Assembly (NCBI RefSeq): GCF_014639535.1
Contig: NZ_BMGA01000007.1
Coordinates: forward strand, 124,510 to 188,509
Reading direction: 5' to 3'
Source of the DNA: Flavobacterium palustre
Lineage (GTDB): Bacteria; Bacteroidota; Bacteroidia; Flavobacteriales; Flavobacteriaceae
Length of the DNA: 64,000 bases
Shown here: positions 1 through 8,631 of the stretch, in pieces
Layout of the letters: every line of letters begins with the position of its first letter
How positions within the stretch are numbered: the first letter of the stretch is position 1
Notes under the pieces: generated by a model
What the model saw: the letters and a program-made list of their open reading frames with translations, nothing else
The model's database searches: none
What the model was told of the DNA's origin: nothing
Made by a program: the position numbers and the translations under genes

Positions 1-401
1 TGCCTTTAAATGTTATTCAAATCACACAAATCAACCAAGTGCCTTTTGTTATTTCAAATTCAAACGAAGCCAATTACCCTTTATCTCCATTGGTTTCTAC
101 AACTTTATTCACTCCCGCTAACGGAAAAGACATTTTAAAAATCAGAGTCACACTTTATATTGATTCGGCCGACAAGGAATTACCCTGGGTAGAACCAAAT
201 CCTGAAGTAATTGAAAATTCTTTGCAATTGTATTTTGATTATAATTATCAAGAAGAAAAACCAGTAAGTTTAAACGTTTGGTATATGGAGTTAGATTATA
301 CTTCTGATACACTAACAGAGATCACAAGTATTACTTCTTTCTTAAAAGATATTGATCCTGAAGTTTCAAAAGGAACCAGAACTCAAATTCAAAACAACTA
401 A
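1..401 (+). CDS. Hypothetical protein, 5'-truncated by the window edge
   Basis: The reading frame is open from the first complete codon at base 3 to a TAA at 399-401. The first in-frame start-like codon is a GTG at 39, but in-frame codons continue upstream to the window edge, so the true start is probably outside. The visible part is about 132 residues, acidic and rich in Ser, Thr and Asn, with no signal peptide, membrane segment or motif that I recognise. A stretch around DYNYQEEKPVSLNVWYMELDY looks beta-rich. It could be the C-terminal half of a larger soluble protein. It is followed by a perfect 15-bp hairpin and then the histidine kinase gene on the same strand. No function can be given. 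Confidence 0.6.
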   Translation, partial: PLNVIQITQINQVPFVISNSNEANYPLSPLVSTTLFTPANGKDILKIRVTLYIDSADKELPWVEPNPEVIENSLQLYFDYNYQEEKPVSLNVWYMELDYTSDTLTEITSITSFLKDIDPEVSKGTRTQIQNN

Positions 402-413
402 AAAACTCATTTT

Positions 414-452
414 TAACTTACCTCTTTTGAAGCAATTAAAAGAGGTAAGTTA
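414..452 (+). terminator. 15-bp perfect hairpin after the first gene
   Basis: The arms at 414-428 and 438-452 are perfectly complementary over 15 bp with a 9-nt loop. It sits 12 nt after the stop of the upstream gene. There is no clear T-run on either strand after the stem, so it may be a weak terminator, an mRNA 3'-end stabiliser or a processing site. Confidence 0.5.
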
Positions 453-486
453 GTATATTAGTTAGGTTAAACAAACTCAACTGAAA

Positions 487-2220
487 ATGACAAAAACTAA
501 ACTATTTTTAATTGTATTATATTTAGTTTTCTCTACAAACACCTATTCGCAATATTCAGGAATAAAAGGCATTATAGTCAATTCATTTCAGAAAAAAACA
601 ACTCAATTTAAAGATGAAATTAATTTCTCTAAAATGACTTCTTTTTTTGAAGAAGACAAATGGGACTCTACACTCGTATACAGTACAAAACAACTAGCAA
701 ATAAAAAACCTGAACTAAATAATTATTGCCATTATATTAGAGGAATCATTTTTTTCAACAAAAAGTTATACAGGAAATCAAAATCAGAATTACTCTTGAT
801 TAATGAAAATTTCGACTTGAAACCAATGAAAAATTTGGCATTAGGTAATGCGTCATTAGAATTATTAGAATTTAAAAATGCACTTCATTATTATAAAGAA
901 GTTGAAAAACTACCGGACAATATCAAAAAACCTATTTTGAAAAACGTAAATAATGGCATTGGAACCACATTTATTTTTTTAAAAGAATTTGACAATGCTG
1001 AAAAATATTTTCTGAAAAACATAGCTGTTGACGAAGCTGAAAAAAATTATATTTCCTTAAATATTAGCTATACAAATTTAGCCAATTGCTATTACGAAGA
1101 AGATAAAAATGATCTCGCTTTTAAATATTTTGAAAAAACTTATTATTTATCTCAAAAAATCAATGATTATAACGCAAAACAACTTGCCAGCTTCAACATG
1201 GCTGTTATTGAAGAAGACAGAGGAAACCTCAAAAAAGCTTTAGCCTTTAGAAAAGAAGCAGAAAAATGGAATGATTCTCTAAATGACCAAAATAAAGTAT
1301 GGGCCGTAGCTGACTTTGAGAAAAAGTTTGCCGTATCACAAAAACAAAAGCAAATTAAAGTATTGGAAATAGAAAATGAACTTAAAAACAATCAAAGAAA
1401 TTGGTTGTTTTTCTCGGCAATGAGTTTATTGGCACTATTAACCGCAGGTATTTATTTGTATGCCCAAAAAGTAAAAAATGCTAAAATAATTTTACTTCAA
1501 AAAAACAAACTCGACGAACTCAACACCACAAAAGACCAACTTTTCTCCATTGTAAGCCATGATTTACGGTCTTCAGTAAATGCTTTGAAAAATAGTAATG
1601 CAAAATTAACAGCTACATTAGAATCAAAAAATTACGAGGAACTAAACCAACTCATTATTCAAAACAGCGGAATTGCTAATGGCACTTACAGCCTTTTAGA
1701 CAATTTATTACACTGGGCGATGCTGCAAACCAAACAATTGTATTTCAACAAAGAATCGGTGCATTTATACTCTATCGTACAACAAATTGAATACAATTAC
1801 AAACCCTTGCTACTCGAAAAAAGCATTGATTTTGAAAATCTTGTTTCCAAAAGCAGTTTTATATTTGTAGATCTTGATTCGCTTAAAATTATACTTCGCA
1901 ATTTATTGGATAATGCCATCAAATTTTCGAATGAAAAGGGTAAAATAAGCTTTGCCACAGCAGATACCCAAAACGGTTTTTGGCAATTGATTATCAAAGA
2001 CAACGGTATCGGAATGACCCAAAATACCCTAAACGAATTACTAAATGACAGCGAATTATTGTCTAAAAAAAACAATTCAGAAATTATCGGGACTGGCTTA
2101 GGTTTCCAGTTATGCAAACAAATGATTAAAAAAAATAGCGGTATCTTAGCCATCGAAAGCGAAATCAACAAAGGAACTACCATAACACTTTCGTTTCCCA
2201 AAACAGCACAAAATGGATAA
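487..2220 (+). CDS. TPR-containing sensor histidine kinase
   Basis: A 577-residue membrane histidine kinase. A signal peptide (residues 1-21, ending TYSQ) exports the N-terminal half. Residues about 55-275 are helical TPR-like repeats. One membrane helix follows at about 305-327 (WLFFSAMSLLALLTAGIYLY). The cytoplasmic part carries an H-box (FSIVSHDLRSS, phosphoacceptor His358), an N-box (NLLDNAIKFS) and ATP-binding loops DNGIGM and GTGLGF. TPR-type kinases of this layout are common in Bacteroidota, but the signal they sense is generally unknown. The stop overlaps the start of the response regulator gene by 8 nt, so the two are translationally coupled and almost certainly partners. The output would be phosphorylation of that regulator. 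The kinase call is firm; the ligand is not visible. Confidence 0.93.
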   Translation: MTKTKLFLIVLYLVFSTNTYSQYSGIKGIIVNSFQKKTTQFKDEINFSKMTSFFEEDKWDSTLVYSTKQLANKKPELNNYCHYIRGIIFFNKKLYRKSKSELLLINENFDLKPMKNLALGNASLELLEFKNALHYYKEVEKLPDNIKKPILKNVNNGIGTTFIFLKEFDNAEKYFLKNIAVDEAEKNYISLNISYTNLANCYYEEDKNDLAFKYFEKTYYLSQKINDYNAKQLASFNMAVIEEDRGNLKKALAFRKEAEKWNDSLNDQNKVWAVADFEKKFAVSQKQKQIKVLEIENELKNNQRNWLFFSAMSLLALLTAGIYLYAQKVKNAKIILLQKNKLDELNTTKDQLFSIVSHDLRSSVNALKNSNAKLTATLESKNYEELNQLIIQNSGIANGTYSLLDNLLHWAMLQTKQLYFNKESVHLYSIVQQIEYNYKPLLLEKSIDFENLVSKSSFIFVDLDSLKIILRNLLDNAIKFSNEKGKISFATADTQNGFWQLIIKDNGIGMTQNTLNELLNDSELLSKKNNSEIIGTGLGFQLCKQMIKKNSGILAIESEINKGTTITLSFPKTAQNG

Positions 2221-2959
2221 CATTAACGTCCTTATTATTGAAGATACTCCCGAACAAAGCGAAGCATTGAACAAAGTACTGCTTGCCAACCATTATAACG
2301 TAGTAGGTATCGCCACAAATTACACCGATGCGCTATCGCTTTTTTACCAAAAAACGGTCGATGTGATTATAATTGATGTTTTCCTTAATGGCAATCCTGA
2401 CGGAATTACCTTTGCAGAAACCATCAACATTGTGCCTAATGCTTCAAAACCTTTTGTGTTCCTGACCAGTTCTCAGGATCGTAAAATTTTTGAAAGAGCG
2501 AAACTCACCAAACCTTTTAGTTTTTTGATGAAACCCTTCAATGAATTAGAAATTTTATACGCCTTGGAGATGGCTGTAGAAAAATTCTACGAACAAACCA
2601 ATGTTTTCTTAAGCGAAGATCAAAACACCGTTGTAAGCAACGATTCTCTTTTTATCAAAAAGAAAAATGCACTGAAAAAAGTAGCTTTAAACGACATTCT
2701 TTACATTGAAGTAGAAGAACGTTATTGCAACATTATTACCGAAAAAGAAAAGTTTGTCATTCTCATTTCACTAACTAAAATAAGTACCTTACTTGACGCT
2801 AATCAATTCATCCGAACGCATCGTAATACCATTGTAAACAGCAATAAAATTGAAGAAATAATTCTGGCTGACAATCTTATCATTCTAAAAGGCAATCATA
2901 AAATAAAACTCAGCGACACTTATAAAGATTTTATAAAAAAAATGAATATCCTTTCTTAA
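2213..2959 (+). CDS. LytR/AlgR-family response regulator (REC + LytTR)
   Basis: A 248-residue response regulator. The receiver domain (about 1-125) has the acidic pair at residues 10-11, the phosphoacceptor Asp55 in DVIIIDVFLNG, and the conserved Thr/Ser and Lys positions (FLTSS, LMKPF). After a linker, residues about 140-245 form a LytTR DNA-binding domain, recognisable from LYIEVEERYCNIIT and FIRTHRNTIVNSNKIEEI. The gene starts inside the end of the kinase gene and is followed by an intrinsic terminator, so the pair forms a two-gene operon. It should be a DNA-binding transcription factor acting as a dimer. Its targets cannot be read from the sequence, and no LytTR direct repeats were found nearby. 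Confidence 0.93.
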   Translation: MDNINVLIIEDTPEQSEALNKVLLANHYNVVGIATNYTDALSLFYQKTVDVIIIDVFLNGNPDGITFAETINIVPNASKPFVFLTSSQDRKIFERAKLTKPFSFLMKPFNELEILYALEMAVEKFYEQTNVFLSEDQNTVVSNDSLFIKKKNALKKVALNDILYIEVEERYCNIITEKEKFVILISLTKISTLLDANQFIRTHRNTIVNSNKIEEIILADNLIILKGNHKIKLSDTYKDFIKKMNILS

Positions 2960-2982
2960 AAATACAATTTGTATTCCATCCT

Positions 2983-3007
2983 AAATCCTCTCCATTCGAG
3001 AGGATTT
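2983..3007 (+). terminator. Intrinsic terminator of the kinase/regulator operon
   Basis: The 10-bp stem AAATCCTCTC / GAGAGGATTT has a 5-nt loop and runs straight into a T-run, 24 nt after the regulator stop codon. Confidence 0.85.
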
Positions 3008-3121
3008 TTTCATTTACAAAAAAACAAACTTCATGACACAAAAAACGGTCTTCATGACATTTTAAAACACCAAAAACGACTAACAAATTACTTTTGAAAC
3101 AACAATTAACAACTCATTTTT

Positions 3122-3370
3122 ATGGTGTCTAATAATCCCCTAGTTATGCCAAGATCATTCTCCTTTATTCGAAAAATAATCCTAAATCCATACATTGGAA
3201 TTGCCGTTTCATTAGTTTTTATCATTCCAAACTTATACATCATTTTAGAAGACGTAACAGTGTTAAGAAAAGAATATTTTTTTCTGGCTATAGGAGTTAT
3301 TTTATACATAAAATCACTTAGCAAAATATTTGACAATATTCTTGAACTGAATAAAAAGCTCTTCAAATAA
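3122..3370 (+). CDS. Small two-helix membrane protein, hypothetical
   Basis: An 82-residue protein with two hydrophobic segments, at about 22-42 (ILNPYIGIAVSLVFIIPNLY) and about 50-68 (EYFFLAIGVILYIKSLSKI), joined by a short charged loop. The N- and C-termini are basic. This fits a small inner-membrane protein of unknown function. An overlapping minus-strand frame exists at 3106-3366, but the plus-strand protein has the coherent hydrophobic pattern of a membrane protein and lies between two terminators. I do not recognise a family. It might be a fragment of a larger DUF family, but nothing around it suggests truncation. Confidence 0.6.
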   Translation: MVSNNPLVMPRSFSFIRKIILNPYIGIAVSLVFIIPNLYIILEDVTVLRKEYFFLAIGVILYIKSLSKIFDNILELNKKLFK

Positions 3371-3379
3371 CTACAAAAA

Positions 3380-3425
3380 AAATCCCGCCTTGTTCTAAAC
3401 TTGTTCTAAAAACGAGACAGGATTT
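3380..3425 (-). terminator. Bidirectional-type terminator between convergent genes
   Basis: The imperfect 15-bp stem has arms at 3380-3394 and 3411-3425 and encloses a 16-nt loop. An A-run on the plus strand gives the U-tract for the minus-strand gene at 3445-3942. It may also serve the plus-strand gene ending at 3370. Confidence 0.6.
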
Positions 3426-3444
3426 ATGCTACAAAAAAACAAGA

Positions 3445-3942
3445 CTATTCTTTGTCTATATACGTTTTATTACCGTTTTTATTGATATAATATTTACCTC
3501 CTTTTGGACCGGTATATACTTTATGCCCGTTATAAGTACCTGTAACTTTATCCTTTGTTGCTGCCGCTTTTGTTTTTGCTGTTGTGGCTTTCTCTTTCAT
3601 TCGGGCTTCTCTTTCAGCAGCATTATCCTTAGCTACCTGAGCTTTATTAGCCGACATATTCGTTCCTGCCTCTTTCTTAGCTTTTACTTCTTTTTTGGCT
3701 TTAGTAGCCAATTCCTCTTTTTTCTTTTCAGCCGCTTCTTTTTGGATTTTGGCTTCTTCTGTCAATTTCTTTTTCTTATCCACAGCGTTGGTCTCTTTTT
3801 CCTTAGCCGCCTGATCCGCTTTTTTCTTATCAGCTGCCAGTTTTTCCTTTTTCTCTTTCAAAACAGAGCTTCCAACAGCATCCTGTGCATAAAATTGACT
3901 TGAAAAAGCCACAAGTAAACAAAATAAAATCAGTTTTTTCAT
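3445..3942 (-). CDS. Secreted Lys/Ala/Glu-rich protein with PBCV basic-adaptor-like C-terminus
   Basis: A 165-residue protein. The signal peptide is MKKLILFCLLVAFSSQFYAQ. Residues about 25-130 are low-complexity, dominated by Lys, Ala and Glu (EKKEKLAADKKKADQAAK), and would form a long charged helix or coiled coil. The C-terminal 30 residues (YNGHKVYTGPKGGKYYINKN) resemble the short PBCV-specific basic adaptor domain, first named in chlorella viruses and also found at the end of small secreted bacterial proteins. Function is unknown, and a periplasmic or surface role is inferred from the signal peptide alone. It is a monocistronic unit, convergent with the small membrane protein and divergent from rpoD. 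Confidence 0.75.
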   Translation of the reverse strand: MKKLILFCLLVAFSSQFYAQDAVGSSVLKEKKEKLAADKKKADQAAKEKETNAVDKKKKLTEEAKIQKEAAEKKKEELATKAKKEVKAKKEAGTNMSANKAQVAKDNAAEREARMKEKATTAKTKAAATKDKVTGTYNGHKVYTGPKGGKYYINKNGNKTYIDKE

Positions 3943-4176
3943 GATATGATACTTTTAAGATTAAGTACTAAATTTACTCAACTTTAAGATACAAAACACC
4001 GTTTTTACAAAAAAACACACTAAAAAGACAACTACAAACCATTAATTATCAATAACAAATCCGGTTTTTAGCTGTTGTTATTAAAATTATATAATTTTTT
4101 TACAAATTCTTGTAACTTTTCTACAACTCCTAACGTATAACAACTTGTACACTATAAAAATTAGGACAACAAAATC

Positions 4177-5040
4177 ATGAGACAACTTAAAATTACCAAG
4201 CAGGTTACCAATCGTGAAACTGCTTCATTAGACAAATATCTACAAGAAATTGGAAAAGTTGACCTTATCACTGCTGACGAAGAAGTAGAATTAGCACAAC
4301 GCATCAAAGCCGGAGATCAAAGAGCACTTGAAAAATTAACAAAAGCCAATTTGCGTTTCGTTGTTTCGGTAGCTAAACAATACCAAAATCAGGGATTAAC
4401 ATTACCTGATTTAATTAACGAAGGAAACTTGGGTTTGATTAAAGCAGCACAACGTTTTGATGAAACTCGTGGTTTCAAATTCATTTCGTATGCGGTATGG
4501 TGGATTCGTCAGTCTATTTTACAAGCTTTAGCTGAACAATCTCGTATTGTACGTTTGCCTTTAAATAAAATTGGTTCTATCAATAAAATCAACAAGATGT
4601 ATGCTTTATTAGAGCAATCTAATGAGCGTCCGCCTTCTGCTGAAGAAATTGCGAAAGAACTGGACATGACTGTAAATGACGTAAAAGAGTCTATGAAAAA
4701 CTCCGGTCGTCACTTATCTATGGATGCGCCTCTTGTTGAAGGTGAAGATTCTAACCTTTATGACGTATTGCGTTCTGGTGAATCTCCAAACCCGGACAGA
4801 GAATTAATACACGAATCATTGCGTACTGAAATCGAGCGTTCTTTAGAAACATTGACTCCAAGAGAAGCAGATGTGGTTCGTTTGTATTTTGGTCTTGGTG
4901 ACCAACACCCAATGACTTTAGAAGAAATCGGAGAAACTTTCGACTTAACCCGTGAGCGTGTACGTCAGATTAAAGAGAAAGCAATCCGTAGATTGAAACA
5001 TACTTCAAGAAGTAAAATCTTAAAAACTTATTTAGGTTAA
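4177..5040 (+). CDS. rpoD: Primary (group 1) RNA polymerase sigma factor RpoD
   Basis: A 287-residue sigma-70 protein without region 1.1, the usual length for the Bacteroidota housekeeping sigma factor. Region 1.2 begins at about residue 17 ([12 protein letters not shown]). Region 2 contains [17 protein letters not shown] and [17 protein letters not shown], which bind the -7 element and melt DNA. Region 3 is at about 145-200. Region 4 contains [18 protein letters not shown], the helix-turn-helix for the -33 element. This protein should recognise the TTTG / TAnnTTTG promoters pointed out in other entries. The gene stands alone, ends in a strong terminator, and is followed by rpe with its own promoter. 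Confidence 0.97.
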   Translation: MRQLKITKQVTNRETASLDKYLQEIGKVDLITADEEVELAQRIKAGDQRALEKLTKANLRFVVSVAKQYQNQGLTLPDLINEGNLGLIKAAQRFDETRGFKFISYAVWWIRQSILQALAEQSRIVRLPLNKIGSINKINKMYALLEQSNERPPSAEEIAKELDMTVNDVKESMKNSGRHLSMDAPLVEGEDSNLYDVLRSGESPNPDRELIHESLRTEIERSLETLTPREADVVRLYFGLGDQHPMTLEEIGETFDLTRERVRQIKEKAIRRLKHTSRSKILKTYLG

Positions 5041-5060
5041 TCTTCTCATTAATCACCTTA

Positions 5061-5087
5061 AAAACTCCGGCTCAACACCGGAGTTTT
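5061..5087 (+). terminator. Intrinsic terminator of rpoD
   Basis: The perfect 10-bp stem AAAACTCCGG / CCGGAGTTTT has a 7-nt loop and is followed by a T-run, 20 nt after the rpoD stop. Confidence 0.9.
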
Positions 5088-5126
5088 TTATTACCCAATC
5101 TACTCAAAAACAAAGCATAAAGCGGC

Positions 5127-5158
5127 TTGCATAAAAGACATTTGATTTTGTACCTTTG
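5127..5158 (+). promoter_or_regulatory. Bacteroidota-type promoter for rpe
   Basis: The -7 element TACCTTTG at 5151-5158 matches TAnnTTTG. A TTG lies about 20 bp upstream at 5127-5129. Transcription would start near 5165, leaving a leader of about 25 nt before ATG 5190. A longer open frame that begins at TTG 5127 would overlap this promoter, which supports the downstream ATG as the real start. Confidence 0.7.
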
Positions 5159-5189
5159 CAAAAAAATTACAACACACAACACAACCAAA

Positions 5190-5852
5190 ATGAAAAACAC
5201 ACTTATTGCCCCATCAGTATTAGCTGCTGATTTTGCCAATCTACAACGCGATATCGAAATGATTAATGCTAGTGAGGCTGACTGGTTTCACATTGACATC
5301 ATGGACGGCGTTTTTGTTCCAAATATTTCTTTTGGAATGCCGGTTTTGGAAGCCATCAAAAGACATGCTACAAAAACGATCGACGTTCACCTGATGATTG
5401 TAGAACCGGACAAATACATCTCAACTTTTAAAAAACTGGGAGCTGATATCCTTACTGTTCACATTGAAGCCTGCCCTCATTTACACCGCACTATTCAGGC
5501 TATCAAAGCCGAAGGTATGAAAGCCGGAGTTTCATTAAATCCGCACACCAGCGTTGACTTACTGGAAGACGTGATTAACGATATCGATATGGTTTTAATT
5601 ATGAGTGTTAACCCTGGTTTTGGAGGACAATCATTTATTGAAAATACTTATGCAAAAGTTCAAAAACTAAAAGCGTTGATTGATAAAAAAGGAGCTTCCA
5701 CCATTATCGAAATTGACGGTGGGGTTACCAATAAAAATGCTGCAAAACTTGTAGAAGCCGGAGCTGATGTTCTGGTAGCCGGAAGTTATGTTTTTGGTGC
5801 TGCTGATCCAATTGCCACTGTAGCTGATTTAAAGAAAATCACTACTCTATAA
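5190..5852 (+). CDS. rpe: Ribulose-phosphate 3-epimerase
   Basis: A 220-residue TIM-barrel enzyme that interconverts D-ribulose 5-phosphate and D-xylulose 5-phosphate in the cytosolic pentose phosphate pathway. The family motifs are all present: SVLAADFANL at the N-terminus, the metal/catalytic HIDIMDGVFVPNISFG, VHLMI, MSVNPGFGGQSFI, and the phosphate-binding EIDGGV with AGSYVFG near the end. I chose ATG 5190 because the longer frame from TTG 5127 would place coding sequence across the promoter, and because the protein then begins MKNTLIAPSVL as in homologues. The gene is monocistronic between two terminators. Confidence 0.96.
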   Translation: MKNTLIAPSVLAADFANLQRDIEMINASEADWFHIDIMDGVFVPNISFGMPVLEAIKRHATKTIDVHLMIVEPDKYISTFKKLGADILTVHIEACPHLHRTIQAIKAEGMKAGVSLNPHTSVDLLEDVINDIDMVLIMSVNPGFGGQSFIENTYAKVQKLKALIDKKGASTIIEIDGGVTNKNAAKLVEAGADVLVAGSYVFGAADPIATVADLKKITTL

Positions 5853-5857
5853 AACAG

Positions 5858-5888
5858 AAATCCCAATCTTTAATAAAGATTGGGATTT
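5858..5888 (+). terminator. Intrinsic terminator of rpe
   Basis: The perfect 14-bp stem (5858-5871 with 5875-5888) has a 3-nt loop and a following T-run, immediately after the rpe stop. Confidence 0.92.
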
Positions 5889-6036
5889 TTTATAAAAACT
5901 GACTTTTTTACATCTGTAGGTTCTAATAACAGATGCGAATTGTTTAAAATGTATTTAAAAGCGGGATAATCAATATATCCTTAATTAAATAATTTCAGGC
6001 TACAGCAACTCCACAGTCTTAAATTCTCTCGCACAT

Positions 6037-7140
6037 TTAAATCAATTCTAAAACAGTTTCTTTAATTTTAATTTTTTCAGCAAGTTCTAAAATATCGCTA
6101 AGGACTCTTCTGGCCGTAACCTGCCTCCCGGCGCCAGCTCCCTGAATCACAATAGGCGTTATATTGTTTTTAGTATAAATTTCAACCAAATTATCGGCTC
6201 CTTTAAGTTGGCCAATAACTGAATCCCTGGATACCGAAACAGGTTTTACTTCCAATTTCTTTTTGGTAATATCCAATTCGGCCACATAACGCAGCACATT
6301 ATTTTCGGCCTGCGCCAATTTAGCTAATCTAAAAGGTTTGTCTAATAAGGACTTATTTCGGGCATAATCTGCTTTTGAGCTATTTTCATTCAGATTGGGA
6401 AGCAATAATGAAACGATTTTTACATCCGAAAAATCAAATTCGTTTTCGATTTCACGGGCTAAAATCAATAATTTTCGTGCTACATCATTTCCTGCTAAAT
6501 CTTCACGGGAATCGGGTTCGGTCAAACCTAACTTTTCAGCATCTTTTAATATCGCCGAAAAATATTCTTCTTCATTCGAAAAACGATTGAAAATATAACT
6601 CAACGAACCAGAGAAAACACCCCTGATTTTAGTGATTTTTTCACCCGAAAAATGCAAATCACGGATGGTTTTTATCACAGGTAACCCCGCTCCTACCGTG
6701 GCTTCATACAAAAATTCTTTGTCGTGTTTTTTTAAAACCCTGCGCAGTTCTTTATAAAAATCAATATGCAGCGTATTAGCCTTTTTATTGGCAGCGACAA
6801 TATTAAACCCGTTTTGGATCAACGGAATATAATTTTTAATAATCTCCGAACTCGCCGTAGCATCCACCGCAATTAAATTGTCTAATTTCTTTTTCCTGAC
6901 ATAATCCAAAATGTCCTGAAACTGATACGGAACTGCCCATTTGGTAAAATCGGCTTCCCATTTATTCTTCATTCCTTCTTCTTCAAAAAAAGCGATTGTT
7001 GAATTGGTTATTATCGGAAAACGCAAATCGATATTTCTCTTCTCCAGAAAAAATCGCTGGCTCTCAATAACCTGACTTAACAATTCGCTACCTATATTTC
7101 CAACTCCAAAAAGGATTACATTTACTCTTGTTGCTGACAT
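6037..7140 (-). CDS. Homoserine dehydrogenase (NAD(P)-dependent)
   Basis: A 367-residue enzyme reducing aspartate 4-semialdehyde to homoserine, the branch-point precursor for methionine and threonine. The N-terminal Rossmann motif VILFGVGNIGSELL is followed by the catalytic domain, including VAANKKAN, the FSGSLSYIFN loop and LAGNDVARKLLILARE typical of the family. It resembles the dehydrogenase half of ThrA, without an aspartokinase or a C-terminal ACT domain. I chose ATG 7140 (MSATRVN) because an in-frame start 16 codons upstream adds a charged tail unlike the family. It lies 81 nt downstream of metY on the same strand, which suggests co-transcription for methionine synthesis. The acetylating enzyme MetX is not between them or elsewhere in the window. 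Confidence 0.9.
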   Translation of the reverse strand: MSATRVNVILFGVGNIGSELLSQVIESQRFFLEKRNIDLRFPIITNSTIAFFEEEGMKNKWEADFTKWAVPYQFQDILDYVRKKKLDNLIAVDATASSEIIKNYIPLIQNGFNIVAANKKANTLHIDFYKELRRVLKKHDKEFLYEATVGAGLPVIKTIRDLHFSGEKITKIRGVFSGSLSYIFNRFSNEEEYFSAILKDAEKLGLTEPDSREDLAGNDVARKLLILAREIENEFDFSDVKIVSLLLPNLNENSSKADYARNKSLLDKPFRLAKLAQAENNVLRYVAELDITKKKLEVKPVSVSRDSVIGQLKGADNLVEIYTKNNITPIVIQGAGAGRQVTARRVLSDILELAEKIKIKETVLELI

Positions 7141-7221
7141 GTTTTCTCTTTTATTGATTACTGTTTTTTTATAACTGCCCTCAACCAACCAATGAGGACA
7201 GTTAAATAAAAAACAACCTAA

Positions 7222-8514
7222 CTAAACTAACTTTTCAACCGGAAGCTGTGCAAAAACAGCCTCTAAATCGGCTTTTAAATCTTCTATATCTTCTAATCCT
7301 ACCGATAAACGGATTAAATCATTGGTAACTCCGGTAGCAATTTGTTCTTCATCTGACAATTGCTGATGTGTGGTGCTGGCAGGATGGATAATCAACGATT
7401 TGGTATCTCCAATATTTGCCAAAAGCGAAAATAATTTTACGCCATCAACCACTTTTTTAGCGGCTTCGAAACCTCCTTTAAGTCCAAAAGTTAAAACCCC
7501 GCTTTGTCCTTTTGGCAAATATTTCTGAGCCAGAATATATTGTCTGCTCACTTTCAACCCCGGATAATTTACCCATGCCACTTCTTTCTGCAATTCCAGC
7601 CATTGGGCTAATGCCAAAGCATTTTCACTATGTCTTTTAACACGAACAGCCAGTGTTTCTAATCCCTGAATAATCTGGAAAGCGTTAAACGGACTCAAAG
7701 CAGCACCATAATCGCGAAGCCCTTCAATACGTACTTTGGCAATGTAAGCGGCGTTACCCAAAACTTCGTGATAAACCAAACCGTGATAGCCCGGAGACGG
7801 CTCTGTAAATTCAGGGAATTTACCATTACTCCAGTCAAAATTTCCGGCATCGATAATAACACCGCCTAGTGAAGTTCCGTTACCCGAAATGTATTTGGTC
7901 AACGAATGAATCACAATATTGGCTCCGTACTCAATTGGGTTTAATAAATAAGGCGATGCCACGGTATTGTCAACAATAAAAGGCACTTTAAATTGTTGGG
8001 CTACCGCCGAAATTGCTTTTAAGTCTAAGACATCCAGTTTTGGGTTCCCTAAACTCTCTGCAAAAAACACCCTGGTATTTTCTTTGGCGGCATTAATAAA
8101 ATTAGACGGCTCGGAAGCATCTACAAAAGTGGTTGTAATACCTAATCTTGGCAGCGTTACTTTTAGCAAATTATAGGTTCCTCCGTACAAACTGTTAGAA
8201 GCCACAATATGGTCTCCCGCTTTAAGCAAAACCAGTAAAGCCGTTGCTATAGCTGATGTCCCTGAGGCAGTAACTACTGCACCAATACCTCCTTCGAGTT
8301 TTGCTAAGCGTTGTTCTAAAATATCATTTGTAGGGTTATTTAATCGCGTGTAAATAAATCCTGCTTCAGCCAGACTGAAAAGATTTGCAGCCTGATCTGA
8401 GTTATTGAATACGTAAGAACTGGTTTGGTAAATGGGTACAGCTCTTGTCCCTGCGTTTTTTGTTACGTCGTGTCCTGCGTGTAATGCGTTTGTTTCAAAT
8501 TTTTGAGTACTCAT
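7222..8514 (-). CDS. metY: O-acetylhomoserine sulfhydrylase (PLP-dependent)
   Basis: A 430-residue enzyme of the Cys/Met-metabolism PLP family. It condenses O-acetylhomoserine with sulfide (direct sulfhydrylation) to give homocysteine. Conserved parts are the N-terminal FETNALHAGHD, the YTRLNNPTND tetramer contact, SASGTSAI-like TASGTSAIATAL, and the PLP lysine in VIHSLTKYISGNG. The length matches MetY (about 430) rather than cystathionine gamma-synthase (about 380). The gene is preceded by a Met/Cys-rich leader peptide and an intrinsic terminator (separate entries), so attenuation by sulfur amino-acid supply is likely. It probably forms an operon with the downstream homoserine dehydrogenase. 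Confidence 0.94.
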   Translation of the reverse strand: MSTQKFETNALHAGHDVTKNAGTRAVPIYQTSSYVFNNSDQAANLFSLAEAGFIYTRLNNPTNDILEQRLAKLEGGIGAVVTASGTSAIATALLVLLKAGDHIVASNSLYGGTYNLLKVTLPRLGITTTFVDASEPSNFINAAKENTRVFFAESLGNPKLDVLDLKAISAVAQQFKVPFIVDNTVASPYLLNPIEYGANIVIHSLTKYISGNGTSLGGVIIDAGNFDWSNGKFPEFTEPSPGYHGLVYHEVLGNAAYIAKVRIEGLRDYGAALSPFNAFQIIQGLETLAVRVKRHSENALALAQWLELQKEVAWVNYPGLKVSRQYILAQKYLPKGQSGVLTFGLKGGFEAAKKVVDGVKLFSLLANIGDTKSLIIHPASTTHQQLSDEEQIATGVTNDLIRLSVGLEDIEDLKADLEAVFAQLPVEKLV

Positions 8515-8577
8515 GATAATATGTTTTAAAGTTTTTAAACTATTTATTTTATTCTTATTGAAATTGATTTATAAAAA

Positions 8578-8609
8578 AAGTCCTTTTGGAAAGCTTACCA
8601 AAAGGACTT
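8578..8609 (-). terminator. Attenuator terminator in the metY leader
   Basis: On the minus strand a perfect 12-bp stem (AAGTCCTTTTGG / CCAAAAGGACTT) with an 8-nt loop runs straight into a seven-T tract. It begins 22 nt after the leader-peptide stop codon and ends about 63 nt before the metY start. A terminator located before the gene, in the same direction, with a short peptide frame upstream, is the layout of a transcriptional attenuator. It could in principle only end transcription coming from the TauE gene, but then metY would need a promoter in the remaining 60 nt, and none is visible. Confidence 0.88.
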
Positions 8610-8615
8610 GAAATT

Positions 8616-8630
8616 CATAGTTGTACTATG
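8616..8630 (-). promoter_or_regulatory. Small hairpin just after the leader stop codon
   Basis: The 5-bp stem CATAG / CTATG with a 5-nt loop begins 1 nt after the leader TAA. A ribosome resting on the stop codon would cover it. It may be a pause or switch element, but I could not find a convincing antiterminator partner by eye. Confidence 0.4.
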
Positions 8631-8631
8631 A

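Noticed and set aside
3106-3366. An 86-codon minus-strand frame opposite the small membrane protein.
   Set aside because: The plus-strand frame has two clean hydrophobic segments and sits between terminators; the minus frame has neither a sensible start region nor a motif.
5127-5189. Extended N-terminus of rpe from a TTG codon.
   Set aside because: It would overlap the promoter, and the extra residues do not resemble any Rpe.
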